Shown: positions 15,180 through 15,868 of the stretch, piece by piece
Numbering within the stretch: position 1 is the stretch's first letter
Layout of the letters: every line of letters starts with the position of its first letter
From: Christensenella sp. UBA3770
Lineage (GTDB): Bacteria; Bacillota; Clostridia; Christensenellales; CAG-1252
DNA length: 15,868 bases
NCBI GenBank assembly: GCA_002371075.1
Contig: DFFS01000053.1
Span: 1 to 15,868 of the forward strand
Reading direction: 5' to 3'
The notes under the pieces: model-generated
The model's input: the letters and a program-made list of their open reading frames with translations, nothing else
Database searches by the model: none
Told to the model about the DNA's origin: nothing
Program-made: the position numbers and the translations under genes

Positions 15180-15307
15180 AATCGAGCGCAGAGAGTAGTG
15201 CAGTTGCGAGGCACAACAAAAGGCGGCGAATGAGCGTACTCCTTGTACGTGATTTCGCCGCCTTGCAGTTAGTAACAAAGCAAATGTGCCGCTAAATGCG
15301 CTCGATT
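15180..15307. repeat. Large nested palindromic element at the pnp 3' end
   Basis: Three nested stems share one centre. The outer arms AATCGAGCGCA (15180-15190) and TGCGCTCGATT (15297-15307) are perfect over 11 bases. GGCACA (15210-15215) pairs with TGTGCC (15285-15290). The core AAGGCGGCGAA (15220-15230) pairs with TTCGCCGCCTT (15254-15264). Within the core, GCGTAC (15234-15239) pairs with GTACGT (15245-15250) around TCCTT, and facing TGA/GAT bases give tandem G-A mismatches. The right outer arm includes the pnp stop codon. In the pnp direction the structure is followed by TTTTATTT, so it may end or stabilise the pnp transcript. Its core resembles the palindrome at 4473-4510 and has the look of an interspersed intergenic repeat. 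No gene is credible in the 15023-15305 spacer. Confidence 0.65.
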
Positions 15308-15868
15308 ATGCTTTTTCGAGGATCTCCATGAGCCGCAAATCAATGCGCTTCTTTTCATCGATCTTGATGACCTTGACCCTCACGAGATCGCCGATGTTCA
15401 CAACGTCCTCGACCTTTTCCACTCTCTCGTTGGAAAGCTTGGAGATGTGGATCATGCCGTCCTTGCCGGGAGCGAGCTCCACAAACGCGCCGATCGGAAT
15501 GATGCGAGCGACCCTGCCCTCGTAAACGTCGCCCTTCTCGGGGTCCTTGCAGATGGCGTCGATGATTTTCTTAGCCTTATCTGCGCTGGCGCTGTCCGGA
15601 CTTGCGATAAAGACGATGTTGTCATCGCTGATGTCGATCTTAACGCCGGTGTCTTCGATGATCTTGTTGATGGTCTTGCCGCCGCTGCCGATGACTTCAC
15701 GCACTTTGTCGGGATCGATCGGGAAAGAGATGATCTTGGGTGCGAACTTGGAAAGCTCTTTGCGCGGTTCGGGAAGAACTGCGAGCATCTTGCCGAGAAT
15801 AAACTCCCTGCCCTCTTTTGCCTGAGCAAGAGCGGTGCGGAGGATCTGCTCGTCAATGCCCTTGATCT
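15306..15868 (-). CDS. pnp: Polyribonucleotide nucleotidyltransferase, C-terminal part
   Basis: PNPase degrades RNA 3' to 5' with phosphate, giving nucleoside diphosphates, and is a partner in RNA decay with RNase Y. The 187 or so codons visible run in from the right edge. ALAQAKEGREFILGKML and the PRKELSKFAPKI segment are the end of the second RNase PH core. A KH domain follows with VREVIGSGGKTINKIIEDTG (GxxG loop present). An S1 domain closes the protein with GDVYEGRVARIIPIGAFVEL, GKDGMIHISKLS and GDLVRVKVIKID. It ends in RIDLRLMEILEKA with TAA at 15306-15308, without the long tail some family members carry. The catalytic core lies outside the window. Its neighbours ylxY and mlpA match the B. 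subtilis order. Confidence 0.95.
   Translation of the reverse strand, partial: IKGIDEQILRTALAQAKEGREFILGKMLAVLPEPRKELSKFAPKIISFPIDPDKVREVIGSGGKTINKIIEDTGVKIDISDDNIVFIASPDSASADKAKKIIDAICKDPEKGDVYEGRVARIIPIGAFVELAPGKDGMIHISKLSNERVEKVEDVVNIGDLVRVKVIKIDEKKRIDLRLMEILEKA

Noticed and set aside
15024..15278. 84-codon minus-strand frame between ylxY and pnp
   Set aside because: It runs through the palindromic repeat and the AACGATAT copies, has no ribosome site, and its translation has no recognisable features.
1..15868. Mobile element, CRISPR array or defence system
   Set aside because: No transposase, integrase, phage gene, regularly spaced repeats or defence-type domains are visible; all long genes are conserved housekeeping functions.

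Overview
The window looks like chromosomal core sequence from an uncultured member of the Bacillota, probably Clostridia. Three things support this. The gene order pnp, ylxY, M16 peptidase, ftsK/spoIIIE, rimO, pgsA, cinA, recA, rny matches a block known from Bacillus and clostridia. RNase Y is present. Ribosome binding sites are strong AGGAGG types. I cannot place the organism more narrowly. No phage, transposase, CRISPR array or other mobile element is visible.

Layout. Positions 1-4229 hold a minus-strand operon, transcribed right to left: a ProC-RNase HI fusion (4229-2997), a VTT-domain membrane protein (2996-1935), lgt (1945-1121) and pncB (1124 to beyond the left edge). Each gene abuts or overlaps the next. 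A plus-strand tRNA-Trp with its own consensus-like promoter and intrinsic terminator lies at 4239-4386. A 150-bp spacer with a palindrome (4473-4510) follows. Positions 14187-4537 hold a second minus-strand operon: M16 peptidase, ftsK, rimO, pgsA, cinA, recA and, beyond a hairpin terminator, rny. Four of its junctions are short overlaps, three of them ATGA. A well-formed promoter at 14194-14222 would start transcription exactly on the M16 start codon, giving a leaderless mRNA. On the other side of that promoter, ylxY (14276-15022) runs on the plus strand, converging on the 3' end of pnp (15868-15306). The 283 bp between ylxY and pnp hold three AACGATAT repeats, one hairpin and a large nested palindrome.

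How the genes relate. The long operon mixes chromosome segregation (FtsK), recombination (RecA), phospholipid synthesis (PgsA), ribosome modification (RimO), NAD salvage (CinA/PncC domain) and mRNA turnover (RNase Y, with PNPase next door). The shorter operon combines proline synthesis, RNA-DNA hybrid removal, lipoprotein lipidation and NAD salvage. The PncC domain of CinA and PncB both produce nicotinate mononucleotide by different routes.

Most notable points: the in-frame fusion of complete ProC and complete RNase HI; a CinA lacking its N-terminal COG1058 domain; the predicted leaderless start of the long operon; ylxY turned around inside an otherwise conserved block; and two similar palindromic elements at the 3' ends of rny and pnp.
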